This document shows, one piece after another, positions 1 through 9,863 of a stretch of 64,000 nucleotides of DNA (position 1 is the first letter of the stretch; each line of letters opens with the position of its first letter). The stretch lies in contig NZ_QUBQ01000001.1 in NCBI RefSeq assembly GCF_003388735.1, forward strand, positions 1,736,001-1,800,000, read 5' to 3'. This DNA comes from Paenibacillus paeoniae. Lineage in GTDB: Bacteria > Bacillota > Bacilli > Paenibacillales > Paenibacillaceae. Made by a program: the position numbers and the translations under genes. The notes below the pieces were generated by a model. That model was not told the DNA's origin, ran no database searches, and saw nothing but the letters and a program-made list of their open reading frames with translations.

Positions 1-1275
1 ATGATTAAACGCACGCTAGTACGAATGACGATATGGAACAGTACGGTCGTGTTTTGCTTGCTCATCATACTGGGGGGAGCGTTATACGGGATGGCGCATT
101 ATCGGATCTATTCCGACATTGACCGTCATATGGTGTTTAATATTGACAACTTGTATCAATTTACCCTACCCAACGGGGAACATGTCCTTAACGTTAACTG
201 GAATGAGCCAGAACGATTTATGATGCTATTTTATTGGAATTCCAACGATACCTTGCTTCAAAGCATATATTATAAATGGCCATATGACAAATTAGCTTCA
301 AAGATTCGGGAAAAACAAGACCGCATGGAACCGGAGTCGATACGTGTGGGTGAGAGAACCTTTCGATTCGTGAGCAGACCCTATCAAGGAAATTTGCCAA
401 TGCTCGAGAAGCTGTCTTACACGGCGCCTTTGAAAACCATTCAAGCTTTTACGGAAATTTCTGCAGAGATCCACTATTTGAAACTGTTATTAAGGAGTAT
501 TAGTACCGGAATTGGTATCGGCGCGTTATTATCTGTCATCGCAGGTTACGCATTGGCTAGACGGGCGCTCATTCCGATTCAGAAGGCTTGGGACAAGCAG
601 CAGCAATTCGTTGCAGATGCCTCTCACGAGTTGAGGAGCCCGCTTTCGGTCGTCCGGGGGCAAACACAAATATTGTTACGCCATCCCGCTCATACGATCG
701 AGGAAGAAAGCGCTCCAATTTCAGCCATTCTGAAAGAAACCAAAAGAATGAGAAACATGGTAGACGGACTGCTGCTTCTAGCAAGAGGCGATTCACATGA
801 GGAAGTCATCTTATGCAAACCTGTGCGAATTGATGGAATCATGAAAGAGATTGCAAAAAAAATGGAGCCGATAATGGAGTACAAGCAGCTGCGGTTACAG
901 CTTCATGTCGAAGGCTCGGAATTGTTCATAAATGGTGATGAGGATCGTCTCATACAGTTGTTCATGATTTTGCTCGACAATGCCATTAAATTTACACAGG
1001 CGGATGGGCAAATTGATTTTGGGTGTCTCAGGCAGGGGAAATCCGTTCTCGTAACCGTCAAGGATAACGGAGTGGGTATTTCGGAACATGATTTACCACT
1101 CGTATTTAATCGCTTCTACAAGGGAGATTCCTCTAGAAATAGAGGGCATCATGGAGCGGGTCTAGGGCTATCGATCGCGCATTGGATCGTCGATCAACAT
1201 CAAGGTTCTGTCCACATTAGCAGTGTGGCAGGGGGCGGAACGACTGTTACGATTCGTTTTCCGGCGATTAGTTAA
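1..1275 (+). CDS. Two-component sensor histidine kinase
   Basis: Membrane sensor kinase of 424 residues that would phosphorylate a response regulator. There is a membrane segment at about residues 11-32, an extracytoplasmic domain of about 130 residues, and a second membrane segment at about 165-187. The H-box has the phospho-accepting His209 (ASHELRSP), followed by N-box Asn327 (DNAIKFT), G1 DNGVGI at 355-360 and G2 GAGLGLS at 386-391, so all catalytic motifs are present. The ATG is base 1 of the window, so the ribosome site and any longer N-terminus cannot be seen. The partner regulator is not in the window; in this family it usually lies just upstream. A terminator follows immediately. The signal is unknown. 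Confidence 0.9.
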   Translation: MIKRTLVRMTIWNSTVVFCLLIILGGALYGMAHYRIYSDIDRHMVFNIDNLYQFTLPNGEHVLNVNWNEPERFMMLFYWNSNDTLLQSIYYKWPYDKLASKIREKQDRMEPESIRVGERTFRFVSRPYQGNLPMLEKLSYTAPLKTIQAFTEISAEIHYLKLLLRSISTGIGIGALLSVIAGYALARRALIPIQKAWDKQQQFVADASHELRSPLSVVRGQTQILLRHPAHTIEEESAPISAILKETKRMRNMVDGLLLLARGDSHEEVILCKPVRIDGIMKEIAKKMEPIMEYKQLRLQLHVEGSELFINGDEDRLIQLFMILLDNAIKFTQADGQIDFGCLRQGKSVLVTVKDNGVGISEHDLPLVFNRFYKGDSSRNRGHHGAGLGLSIAHWIVDQHQGSVHISSVAGGGTTVTIRFPAIS

Positions 1276-1298
1276 TGAATAGAGTGAATAGGATACCG

Positions 1299-1335
1299 CG
1301 GCAGCCGATCAGAGGATCGGCTGCCGTTTTCTTTG
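1299..1335 (+). terminator. Rho-independent terminator after the kinase
   Basis: A perfect 12-bp stem (1299-1310 with 1315-1326, AGAG loop) is followed by a T-rich run. It ends the kinase transcript. Confidence 0.9.
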
Positions 1336-1749
1336 CATTATACTTATTTTCATTATCCGAAATTTGTATTAAATATTTTCGCATTTTCTTATAGGAATAT
1401 AGTACCAAGTTATTTGAACGCGAGAAACTATCTTTAAAGTAAGGGTTGGAAATTATATAAAATAATAAATTTTCATTATATATATAAAAAGTGGATACTC
1501 AAAACCGATATAGTAATAGTGACAATAATAGACATCTAAATTGATTTCTGAATCGATAGTCTCAAATAAATGATCCATTCGCAGGCTTTCTAATCATGAT
1601 ATGAAATGTTAGATAGGCTATTATTGCTACTTATATGATCATATGATCATAAATTTACTGATAAGATGGTCCCATTGAAGGGGGTGGTTAAGAGGGACTG
1701 GTTAGTTCTACAAAGCAATTACATCATGATATTTTTAAGGAGGAGAACT
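1336..1749. other. AT-rich intergenic region with an 18-bp palindrome
   Basis: No gene is seen. The stretch is strongly AT-rich. A perfect palindrome at 1634-1651, built on two copies of ATGATCAT, sits about 100 bp upstream of the gamma-glutamyltransferase start and could be an operator. I could not fix a promoter around it. Confidence 0.4.
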
Positions 1750-3468
1750 ATGCGTACTCAAATGAAAAAATGGTCCGTTTTGTTGTTAACAATAATCATG
1801 AGCTTTTCACTTTATGGGGCATCTGCTGGTGCAGCTAATCGACCTACGACGATGGCGCCGAACGGTATTGTTACAACTCCCCATTATTTAGCTTCCGCTG
1901 CAGCGCTCGAAGTGCTTCAAAATGGTGGCAATGCGGTTGATGCAGCAATTGCTGCACAGGCGACACTCGCAGTCGTATATCCGCAATACACAGGTATAGG
2001 CGGGGATGCATTCTGGCTTATCTACAACGCGAAGACGAAAGAGATTAAAGCGTTGAATGCAAGTGGACGTTCCGGAGAACAGACAACCATTGATTTTTAT
2101 AAAAATAAGGGCTTTGATAAAATTCCTTCCCGCGGTTACTTGGCAGCTAACACAGTTCCAGGGACCGTATCAGGTTGGGGCGAAGCTTACGATTATGCTG
2201 AAAAAACGATGAAATCGTCCATGGACTGGTATGATTTGTTGAAACGCGCCATCCATTATGCGGAGAAAGGCTACCCTGTCACTCCTAACCAGGAAAGATG
2301 GACAAACACGGCTATCGATCCAACGGATCAAGAGTTAAAAGATTTGGGACGGTTTGAAACGTTCCGTAAAGTTTTCTTGAAGCAGGATGGCACTCCTTTC
2401 AAAACAGGCGAAATGATGAAGCAAAAAGATTTGGCAAAGACGTTGAAACGTATTGCCATTAACGGCGCTAGTGAATTTTACGAAGGTGAAACAGGTAAAA
2501 AGATTGCTGCTGACATTCAAGCTAACGGCGGCTCCTTGACTCATAAAGATTTCATTAATCACAAAGCGGATTGGGTTAAACCCATCTCTGTCGATTATCG
2601 TGGTTACCAAGCTTACAACGTTCCACCGAATTCACAAGGTATGGCTTCCCTGTCTATCTTGAATATTTTGAACAACTTTGACTTGAAGAAAATGGGCGAG
2701 GGTACAGCTGACTACTACCACGTTATGGTTGAAGCTACGAAGCAAGCATTTGCTGATCGTGACAAATGGCTGACTGATCCAGACTTCGTTAAAATTCCTG
2801 TTGATGAGTTGTTGTCAAAAGAGCACGGCAAAAAGTTGGCGGCACGCATTGATATGAAAAAAGCTGCAACAAACGTAAAACCGCTTGACCCTAAAGGTGA
2901 CACCGTATGGCTCGGAATCGTTGATAAAGATGGCAACGCAGTATCCGTTATTCAAAGTCATTACTTTGACTGGGGTGCAGGTGTAGTTGCGAAAGACACA
3001 GGCGTTCTATTGCAAAACCGAGGCAGCTTCTTCTCCTTGGATAAAACGAACATTAACCACTTGGAGCCTAAGAAGCGTACATTCCATACGCTTAATCCTG
3101 CAATGTTGATGAAAGATGGCAAGCCGTATATGTTATATGGCACACAAGGCGGCGAGGGACAACCTCAGACACAAGCAGCGTTGGTTACACGTTTTGTTGA
3201 CTTTGGCATGACTGTTCAAGATGCAATTGAAGCTCCAAGATGGCTGCATGGCCGTAACTGGGGAGAGACAGCCAATGGACTAAGAATGGAAGGCCGTATT
3301 CCTCAATCCGTTATGGATGAATTGATTCGTCGCGGCCATCCTGTGCAAAAGATTGACGACTACACAGACCAAGTTGGTCAATCCGGTATGGTTGTGATCG
3401 ATCCAGTCACAAAAGTTAAGTTTGCTGGCGCTGACCCGCGTGGTGAAGGTGCGGCTTTAGGCTATTAA
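1750..3468 (+). CDS. ggt: Secreted gamma-glutamyltransferase
   Basis: Ntn-hydrolase of 572 residues that cleaves gamma-glutamyl bonds of glutathione or poly-gamma-glutamate-type substrates outside the cell. The ATG at 1750 is chosen because AAGGAGGAG lies just ahead of it; an in-frame ATG at 1666 has no such site. The first 30 residues are a signal peptide (KK charge, hydrophobic core, AxA cleavage region). NGGNAVDAAIAAQATLAVV and the GIGGDAFW segment are typical of the family. The precursor splits before the nucleophile, which should be Thr385 in GDTVWLGIVDKDGNAVS. Length is normal. It stands alone, with an inverted repeat downstream. Confidence 0.92.
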   Translation: MRTQMKKWSVLLLTIIMSFSLYGASAGAANRPTTMAPNGIVTTPHYLASAAALEVLQNGGNAVDAAIAAQATLAVVYPQYTGIGGDAFWLIYNAKTKEIKALNASGRSGEQTTIDFYKNKGFDKIPSRGYLAANTVPGTVSGWGEAYDYAEKTMKSSMDWYDLLKRAIHYAEKGYPVTPNQERWTNTAIDPTDQELKDLGRFETFRKVFLKQDGTPFKTGEMMKQKDLAKTLKRIAINGASEFYEGETGKKIAADIQANGGSLTHKDFINHKADWVKPISVDYRGYQAYNVPPNSQGMASLSILNILNNFDLKKMGEGTADYYHVMVEATKQAFADRDKWLTDPDFVKIPVDELLSKEHGKKLAARIDMKKAATNVKPLDPKGDTVWLGIVDKDGNAVSVIQSHYFDWGAGVVAKDTGVLLQNRGSFFSLDKTNINHLEPKKRTFHTLNPAMLMKDGKPYMLYGTQGGEGQPQTQAALVTRFVDFGMTVQDAIEAPRWLHGRNWGETANGLRMEGRIPQSVMDELIRRGHPVQKIDDYTDQVGQSGMVVIDPVTKVKFAGADPRGEGAALGY

Positions 3469-3502
3469 TCATTTTGAGGCATAATTAATTCAAAATAGGT
3501 AT

Positions 3503-3554
3503 GAAGAGGTTGTCAAGAAAGGCAGTTAGGGTAGATTGCCTTGACGACCTCTTC
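3503..3554. repeat. Inverted repeat between ggt and the chemoreceptor gene
   Basis: Arms 3503-3517 and 3540-3554 pair over 15 bp with one G-T wobble, and ggca/tgcc can pair inside. There is no T-run after it, so it may be a weak terminator for ggt or a hairpin in the leader of the next gene. Confidence 0.55.
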
Positions 3555-3645
3555 ACCATGCTCAAATTCGTCTGAGGCGACAAGGAAATATGGCATTAAT
3601 CGATTTCACGCCATTGACTTGTTTACAAAATGGAGGTATGAGGTA

Positions 3646-5694
3646 ATGAAAGAACAGGCAAAACCAAAAGAGAAGGATGCATCCACAATTGCTTTAGTGG
3701 GCAAGGTGTTTAAGGGTAAGCTTAATAATCGACTAATAGCTTGGTTTCTCGTTGTTTCCCTTATTCCCCTTGTGCTCACCTCAATATTCGTATATGGTAC
3801 AGCATCTTCTAAATTGATTGAGAGACAAAGTGATGCCTATGTTTCGCTGGTAAAAAGCAGAGCTGAAATGATGGATCAGTTTTTGAAAGAACGTATGAGT
3901 GAAATGCGGATACTCGCTAGTACTACTGATATTCGTACAGATGATAACACAAATAAAATGACATTTATCCAAAGTTTAAAAGAGAACGCTCCGCACTATG
4001 ATGGTAATACATTTATGGGTATAGATGGCATCGTGAAAGCAGACACATTTGAAGGGAGTGTAGGCATTGACTTAGGCATGCGTCCTTTCTTTCAAAACGC
4101 AATGGAAGGAAATGAAACCTATACAGAGGTTATTTTAGCAAAGACGACAGGCCAACGCTCGATCATTGTAGCCGTACCTGTAAAGCAGGCGAATGGAAAA
4201 GTGTCGGGTGCCTTAACGGGACTTGTCAATTTCGAAGAATTCACGAATGAGATTTTTGATAGCTTGTACATTGATAATGGGGTAGGGTATCCGATCGTCG
4301 TAGACAATCAAGGGATGATTCAGCTCCACAAGAATAAAGAATTAATCGGAAAGACGACGGAAGAAGCGAATTTGACGCCTGGTTTAGTTCAAATTTTGGG
4401 TCAAAACAAGTCTGAAGCAACGTCTTTTGATTACTCGGATGATGGAAAAAAATATATGGTTGCCTATGCTTCAGTCCCTACCGCAGGATATGACATCTAC
4501 ATGCACATTCCAGAAGATTCGATTACAGCAGCCGTTTCTTCTATTAAATGGACAGTGTTCTTTATCGTAGTTGCGGTCTGTTTAGCTGTCATCCTTCTGG
4601 CTTACTTTATCGCGCAGCAGATTACGCGTCCGATCGTTGCGGTTGCGGAAGCGGCGGAACGTGTATCTAACGGTGATCTGAATCAAGCGGAGCTCGCCGT
4701 GAAGTCGAGTGATGAGGTCGGCAAGCTGACTAGCGCTGTTAACACGATGATTCGTACGTTGCGTCAGTTTATTCAACAAGTTAGTCGTACATCTGAAAAT
4801 GTAGCGATATCTGCGGAGGAGCTGTCTGCTAACGCGGAACATACGAGCAAGGCGACAGAACATATTGCAACATCGATTCAAGAGGTCGCAGATGGTTCTG
4901 AGCAGCAGGTACATAACGTGGGGGAAAGTGTGCGTTCCATCCATCAAGTTGCCGAAGGGGTACAGCAAATATCAAACAATGCTCAGAGTGTTGCTCTTTC
5001 TGCTTTGAACGCTTCGGAAAGTGCGGAGATGGGCAACCGTAGACTACAATCGGTCATGCAGCAAATGCAATCGATACAAAATACGGTTAATACGGTAAAT
5101 GGCACCGTCAATCAGCTCGGACAGCGCTCGGCTGCCATCGACAATATCGTTCAGGTCATCTCTGGTATTGCGGCTCAAACGAATTTGTTGGCGCTTAATG
5201 CTGCGATTGAGGCCGCACGTGCCGGTGAGCATGGACGCGGCTTTGCAGTCGTAGCAGGCGAGGTACGCAAGTTATCCGAGCAATCCGCTCAATCTACGAA
5301 TCAGATCGCTGAACTGCTCGCTTCCATTCAGAGCGAAACTGCGATAGCGATTGATTCAATAGAAGAGGGCACGCGTGAAGTTGCGATTGGAATGGATGTC
5401 GTGAACCAAGCAGGCGCCGCTTTTACTGAGATACTAGAGTCTGTTCAGCAAGTAGCTGCACAAATTCAAGAGGTAACGGCTTATTCCATCCAGATGAACA
5501 GCAACACTGAACACGCTGTTGATCAAGTCAATGTGATTACCGAAATTGCAGGACGTTCAGCAGAGGGTACACAAAATGTATCCGCTGCAACGGAGGAGCA
5601 ACTGGCGGCCATGGAGCAGGTCAGTGCTTCGGCAACATCATTGGCACAGATGGCAGAAGATCTGCAATCTTACTTGCGTCAATTTAAAGTGTAA
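3646..5694 (+). CDS. Methyl-accepting chemotaxis protein
   Basis: Transmembrane chemoreceptor of 682 residues. The ATG at 3646 follows TGGAGG; the frame is open back to a TTG at 3541, but that lies inside the upstream inverted repeat. Order of parts: cytoplasmic tail, TM1 at about 27-48, a Cache-type extracellular sensor at about 50-295, TM2 at about 300-322, HAMP, then a long signalling coiled coil. The conserved hairpin tip is at about 508-546 ([20 protein letters not shown], then [14 protein letters not shown]). Ligand unknown; Cache sensors often bind amino or organic acids. It is single-copy here with no che genes near. Confidence 0.93.
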   Translation: MKEQAKPKEKDASTIALVGKVFKGKLNNRLIAWFLVVSLIPLVLTSIFVYGTASSKLIERQSDAYVSLVKSRAEMMDQFLKERMSEMRILASTTDIRTDDNTNKMTFIQSLKENAPHYDGNTFMGIDGIVKADTFEGSVGIDLGMRPFFQNAMEGNETYTEVILAKTTGQRSIIVAVPVKQANGKVSGALTGLVNFEEFTNEIFDSLYIDNGVGYPIVVDNQGMIQLHKNKELIGKTTEEANLTPGLVQILGQNKSEATSFDYSDDGKKYMVAYASVPTAGYDIYMHIPEDSITAAVSSIKWTVFFIVVAVCLAVILLAYFIAQQITRPIVAVAEAAERVSNGDLNQAELAVKSSDEVGKLTSAVNTMIRTLRQFIQQVSRTSENVAISAEELSANAEHTSKATEHIATSIQEVADGSEQQVHNVGESVRSIHQVAEGVQQISNNAQSVALSALNASESAEMGNRRLQSVMQQMQSIQNTVNTVNGTVNQLGQRSAAIDNIVQVISGIAAQTNLLALNAAIEAARAGEHGRGFAVVAGEVRKLSEQSAQSTNQIAELLASIQSETAIAIDSIEEGTREVAIGMDVVNQAGAAFTEILESVQQVAAQIQEVTAYSIQMNSNTEHAVDQVNVITEIAGRSAEGTQNVSAATEEQLAAMEQVSASATSLAQMAEDLQSYLRQFKV

Positions 5695-5699
5695 AAAGT

Positions 5700-5722
5700 A
5701 GGGGCGATAAGCCCCTTTTTAC
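5700..5722 (+). terminator. Short terminator after the chemoreceptor
   Basis: GGGGC and GCCCC pair across a GATAA loop and are followed by five T. The stem is short but GC-only. Confidence 0.65.
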
Positions 5723-6003
5723 GTGTTGGGGATATAGAAAATAGCAGGGACCTCCAGTATTGCGCTGAATCAGATCAATACAAAGACCGGGGGAAATCAG
5801 AAGCGTGGTGCTGCACTAATAAGAAACATGTAGTTGCAACCGCCCCCAGGGTGCGCTTGCGTCCCTTTCAATGGGAGAAATCAATCTACCAACTCTCCCG
5901 CGAATCTTACATTAGTCCATATTGGCTGAATTGGTGCTGTGAGCTACAAGCGTCGGTAAAATAATAGCAATTGAAGAACAAACATTTTATACGAGGTGGA
6001 TCT
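5723..6003. other. Intergenic region without recognised element
   Basis: About 280 bp with no open frame, repeat or hairpin I could support, other than the ribosome site (CGAGGTGG) of the ankyrin gene at its end. Confidence 0.4.
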
Positions 6004-7092
6004 ATGAAGTATTTCGACCCTATAATGGACGATGCATTAAAACGGAATGATTTTGAAGCTGTAAAAGCACTCCTTGTCAACGGTTTTGATCTTACTCCTA
6101 TACCCGGTTTTGGGACCTATCTAGATCTTGCATGGTCTTACCGTTACCACACTGAGTATGACTTTGAAATTGTAAAATTATTGATTGAATTTGGTGAGAG
6201 TCTAAATGATCCTGCTGATCCTTCTATCGTTATGGCAGCTATGCAAGGAAATCTCGAGGAAATGCAATATGTTCTTGATAGAGGAGCAGATATAAACGCT
6301 ATTACTCATACAAAGGTCTCTGCTCTTTGGACTGCAGCAAATAACAATAATAAGGAAGTAATTCAGTTCTTACTAGACGCAGGAATTGATCTGAAAGCTC
6401 ATGGAGGAACTGCACTACAAACAGCTGCGTTTAATGGCCATTTAGAAATAGTGAAAATATTAATCGATGCTGGCGCAGATATTAACTATCAATGTTTCGA
6501 CGGACACCCTGATCTTTCATATACTCCTCTTCACAAGTCAGCCTATGGGTTTGGGCAATTCTCAGTAGTACAATATTTGCTGGAGGCAGGTGCCAACACC
6601 CGGCTTAAAAACCATTACGGAGAGAGAGCCGTTCATATCGCGAAAAGGAATAATAAAGAGATTGCGGAACTCATCTCGAAATATGAATCGGCAGATTTAC
6701 ATGACTATGACTTAAAAGTTGAAGAGCTCAAACGTATGAAGCTTCCGAAAGGCATCATACAAGATCTTGGGGATGAAAGAGAGAAAGTAGAACTGCCCCA
6801 CTCTAGAAGCGTAGATTATCTTATCTATTGTTCTGTATTTGACGTGACGGAGGTAACCTTTAATGGAATTCGCCTTATAAACCTGCTTGCGGAGACAGAT
6901 GGTTATAGTTCGTATGGAATATTAGTGTGGATTCCATCCAAGAAGGCACTTGGCACATATGATGTTGAACATGAGACGCTTGCAATATTGCATAAAGTAA
7001 CTTGGAAAGCGTTTAGAAAGTCTCCAGGAAAGTACATCGATTTGATTTTAGATGGGGAGTACGACCCGATTGAGATTGAAGATATTGATTAA
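6004..7092 (+). CDS. Ankyrin-repeat protein with extra C-terminal domain
   Basis: Protein of 362 residues. The ATG at 6004 follows CGAGGTGG; an upstream TTG at 5971 has no ribosome site. Residues about 1-220 form ankyrin repeats: A(A)MQGNLEEMQYVLDRGAD, ALWTAANNNNKEVIQFLLDA, TAAFNGHLEIVKILIDAGAD, KSAYGFGQFSVVQYLLEAGA, so a protein-binding scaffold. The last 120 residues, after a Lys/Glu-rich linker, have no family I recognise; such tails occur in bacterial ankyrin proteins linked to immunity or contact systems, but nothing next to it supports that. No signal peptide, hence cytoplasmic. Its own terminator follows. Confidence 0.85.
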   Translation: MKYFDPIMDDALKRNDFEAVKALLVNGFDLTPIPGFGTYLDLAWSYRYHTEYDFEIVKLLIEFGESLNDPADPSIVMAAMQGNLEEMQYVLDRGADINAITHTKVSALWTAANNNNKEVIQFLLDAGIDLKAHGGTALQTAAFNGHLEIVKILIDAGADINYQCFDGHPDLSYTPLHKSAYGFGQFSVVQYLLEAGANTRLKNHYGERAVHIAKRNNKEIAELISKYESADLHDYDLKVEELKRMKLPKGIIQDLGDEREKVELPHSRSVDYLIYCSVFDVTEVTFNGIRLINLLAETDGYSSYGILVWIPSKKALGTYDVEHETLAILHKVTWKAFRKSPGKYIDLILDGEYDPIEIEDID

Positions 7093-7112
7093 ATCATTAT
7101 GATTCTTCCATT

Positions 7113-7140
7113 GAGGTTGCCTTTGGGTAGCCTCATTATT
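7113..7140 (+). terminator. Terminator after the ankyrin gene
   Basis: GAGGTTGCC pairs with GGGTAGCCTC over nine pairs with two G-T wobbles and a TTT loop, followed by ATTATT. Confidence 0.6.
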
Positions 7141-7370
7141 TGCATTAGGCAATTAAGACCACAAAACAAAAACACCGGAAGAGGCCGCAATCTAGTATAA
7201 AGACTAAAAATACCTACTGTTTAAAAAGTGATTGGTAATTGGTAATACAATAATACTACTTACGCACGCCCTTTAGTTTTCCTTATTTTTGTTAATTTGA
7301 AGCAACTTTACAATTGTGGGTTGCGTCTAATCATTGGAAATATCATTCTCAATTAAGGAGTGAGTTGACG

Positions 7371-7740
7371 ATGAAAAAATATTTTATCTATTCATGCTCA
7401 CCATGCTTTTAATTGGCTGTTCGAAAGAAAACAGTGCTTCAGATTCCGAAATGAAAGAAAATAGTGCTACCGAGAAACCGATCGAAACTGTTTTAGAAAG
7501 TTCTCCGAAACCAACTGAAATCGCTGTAGACAGTACTGTAAAGCCAACTGAAACCGTGGCTCCAGATCCACCTCCTGCGGAACCTATTGATGAGAGTTTG
7601 TATGACGGTGATGAACTGGGTATCGTGAAGACGCTTAATTTTGACCTTTGCATTGGGTCTTCGAGGATTTCTCAAGTAGCATAGAAAGAGAACTGCAAAT
7701 TAATATCAAATTTGATACCAATTCGGAACAAAATAACTGA
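7371..7740 (+). pseudogene. Frameshifted small lipoprotein gene
   Basis: A good ribosome site (AAGGAG) precedes ATG 7371, but the frame stops after 13 codons. Adding one A to the six-A run at 7374-7379 gives MKKIFYLFMLTMLLIGCSK, a lipoprotein signal peptide with lipobox LIGC. The frame then runs through a Ser/Thr/Glu/Pro-rich linker to about 7645. There a second one-base shift, at the TTT in ctttgc, restores HWVFEDFSSSIERELQI and a stop at 7738-7740. The joined product would be a lipoprotein of about 122 residues of unknown function. Both shifts are single-base losses in homopolymers, so either the gene is dead or the assembly has errors. Confidence 0.65.
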
Positions 7741-7779
7741 TTATTTCATTTAACATTTTATGATGATTGACATTAATCA

Positions 7780-7806
7780 CCCAACTATAAAAACTCAATA
7801 GTTGGG
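7780..7806. repeat. 9-bp inverted repeat
   Basis: CCCAACTAT at 7780-7788 pairs with ATAGTTGGG at 7798-7806, 40 bp after the broken lipoprotein gene. No T-run on either strand. Confidence 0.5.
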
Positions 7807-7821
7807 ACTGAACTCATAACG

Positions 7822-8534
7822 TGAGACAAATCAAAACTCCCTCAAGAAAATAGATCCATGTCGTAAAGATACGGGGATATGGGATAACCTTGGAGGTGTT
7901 TTTGCGTTAGCAAACAGAGTCAGCTATTCCGTATATTTAAACACCTTAGAGTCATTCTTTTATTGGTTAAAGTACAAAAGCTACTACAAGGCCAGAAAGG
8001 TCTGTTGGGATGATGAACCAGAGGCTGTTAAGGAAGCCGTAAGGCAATATTTAATTGAACAGATGCATTGTAAGATTCGTGGCAGAGATGGGCATGAAGG
8101 CGTGTACTTAACGAGTAAAAGTTCCAAAACGGTTCAACTGTTTCTGTCGCTAATAAAGGTTTTTATAAGACCATGATTCGCTTAAAGAAGTATACACAGG
8201 CCAAACCACTAATCGATTTAGAGTATAAAGATAGTGTTTCTGAGCAACCAGGGGAAAGGGAGAACAGACCAAGGATGCCACAAGCGACAGGCACCGAGGA
8301 ACCACTATCTTTCAGAAAGCAAACGAATTCTTATTTTAAGATCATTAATGAAGAATGGGTACCTGAGATCATTGGTGATTGGGGTATATTCAACAACTTC
8401 AGGTAGGGATCGCTGAGATGGAAGCAAACGTCGAACGTTTGAAAGAAGAAATACGACATCTTTCAGAACAACGTAATGCCCTAAAGAGAGGCAATCCGGA
8501 GCTTTATCTGAAGCTCATCCAGCCCGACTTTTGA
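7822..8534 (+). pseudogene. Degenerate tyrosine recombinase / transposase remnant
   Basis: Three frames must be joined. From about 7822 one frame reads KDTGIWDNLGGVFALANRVS, then SFFYWLKYKSYYKARKVCW and so on. At about 8160-8170 a one-base shift leads to YKTMIRLKKYTQAKPLIDLE and, by 8370, YFKIINEEWVPEII. The frame stops at 8404-8406. A separate 38-codon piece at 8418-8534 (ERLKEEIRHLSEQRNAL, coiled coil) looks like the tail of another transposition protein. The sequence style resembles the N-terminal, DNA-arm region of Tn554-type tyrosine recombinases; no catalytic R-H-R-Y region remains. It marks an old mobile element with an internal deletion. Confidence 0.5.
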
Positions 8535-8611
8535 CGTATTGAAAATAATTTTTGCATGCTACATCATCCCCGATGGGGCAAAAAAGCCTTTCCCAAAACA
8601 ATTTACTTACC

Positions 8612-8628
8612 ATGACACGTTATGTCAT
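8612..8628. promoter_or_regulatory. Palindrome upstream of the solute-binding protein gene
   Basis: ATGACA-CGTTA-TGTCAT, perfect 6-bp arms, 46 bp before the start codon of the next gene. It is a plausible operator, perhaps for the HTH protein encoded just downstream. No clear promoter hexamers could be fixed. Confidence 0.4.
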
Positions 8629-8674
8629 ACCAGTTATTGTATGATTATGTCAGTTAGAGAAGGAGTGCATGTAA

Positions 8675-9841
8675 ATGAGATTGGCGGTAACAGTGAGCGA
8701 TGATAAAAAAAAGAATGTACTTGAATTGGCAAAAAAAACATTTGAGGAGAAGCACAGAGGGACGGTTATCGAGATCGAAACTCTCCCCAGAGAGATTCTC
8801 GAGCAGCGTATCCAAGATGGCAATGCCCCTGATCTGATCGAGTGGGACGGTAGCAACATCGGAAACCTTCTCGATTGGAAGATCATTCAGGAACTCACCC
8901 CGCTGTTGGAAGATGGATCATTCGACTTGTTGGACTTCTATCCGTCGGTGCTGCAAGCAGTTAAGGATCAAGGGAGAGTTGGAGCCATTCCGGTCATGGC
9001 GGAAGTGACAGGGGTTTTCTACAACAAAGCTCTATTCGACCACGCGGGAATCACTTACCCAAAGGAGAATTGGACCTGGGACGAGTTTGTGAAAAAGGCA
9101 CGAATATTGAACAGCTATGACGTTGACGGAGAAGTAATCCGCTACGGGGCTTATTTGGTCCCGAGGCTTCTTCCGGTGGAACCTCTTGTGTGGAGCAATG
9201 GAGGCGCGTTTTTATCCGAGGATGGCATGAGAGCAACTGGTTATCTGGATTCCCCCGAAACCGTGGATACGATTAAAAGGTATCTGGAGATGTATCACCC
9301 CCTCGAAGTGACGCCGTTTGAAGACGTGGGTAGGGATACATGGATCTCTTGCTTCAGACATAAGAAGATGGCCATGTATTACGATGCGAACTGGACGATC
9401 AAACCAATGGGGCGTGAGCAACAGGAAGAGTTTGGCGTTGTTATGCCTCCTAGTATGGGAGAAGGGCCGCTGCGCAACATTGTACAAGTATATGGATACT
9501 GCATTTCCGCACAGTGCCAAGATGTCCAGTTAGCCTGGGCATTTCTTCAGGAGCTTGCTTCACCACATACGGAATCGGGAAGAGAATGGGCTAAACATAA
9601 TCTGGCGGTGTCGCGTACTGTAGCTGAAATAAGCGGACAGCAGTCCGATCCCTTATATAGCCCTTTTCTCAAATCGTTAGAGAATGCAAGGCAGGGTGCG
9701 TTTGATGTGTCCAGCATGAAGCTATGGCGCTTTTGGAACAATGATGTATTCCAAGAATGGATTTTTCGTGAAAATCGGATCAATATAGAGGAGCGCTTAA
9801 GAAGAATCGCAAGAGAGTACGACGAAATGCTTCACACTTAG
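8675..9841 (+). CDS. Family-1 extracellular solute-binding protein lacking a signal peptide
   Basis: Protein of 388 residues with the sugar-binding-protein fold of ABC importers: the core starts almost at once (LAVTVSDD, then FEEKHRGTVIEIETLP), and GVFYNKALFDHAGI plus the WTWDEFVKKA segment are typical. GAAGGAG precedes the ATG. Members are normally about 430 residues with a lipoprotein signal; here the N-terminus begins at the first beta strand and has no hydrophobic segment, so the product should stay in the cytoplasm. No permease genes are near. The next gene, 22 bp downstream, encodes an HTH protein, which suggests a sensing rather than a transport role. A truncated transporter subunit is the alternative. 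Confidence 0.8.
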   Translation: MRLAVTVSDDKKKNVLELAKKTFEEKHRGTVIEIETLPREILEQRIQDGNAPDLIEWDGSNIGNLLDWKIIQELTPLLEDGSFDLLDFYPSVLQAVKDQGRVGAIPVMAEVTGVFYNKALFDHAGITYPKENWTWDEFVKKARILNSYDVDGEVIRYGAYLVPRLLPVEPLVWSNGGAFLSEDGMRATGYLDSPETVDTIKRYLEMYHPLEVTPFEDVGRDTWISCFRHKKMAMYYDANWTIKPMGREQQEEFGVVMPPSMGEGPLRNIVQVYGYCISAQCQDVQLAWAFLQELASPHTESGREWAKHNLAVSRTVAEISGQQSDPLYSPFLKSLENARQGAFDVSSMKLWRFWNNDVFQEWIFRENRINIEERLRRIAREYDEMLHT

Positions 9842-9863
9842 AACGGAACGTGTGGTGAGACAA

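Noticed and set aside
1666-1749. 28-codon N-terminal extension of gamma-glutamyltransferase
   Set aside because: No ribosome site, and it would bury the signal peptide; the ATG at 1750 has AAGGAGG.
8173-8406. 77-codon open frame taken as an independent gene
   Set aside because: It continues a recombinase-like frame across a one-base shift at about 8165, so it is part of the pseudogene.
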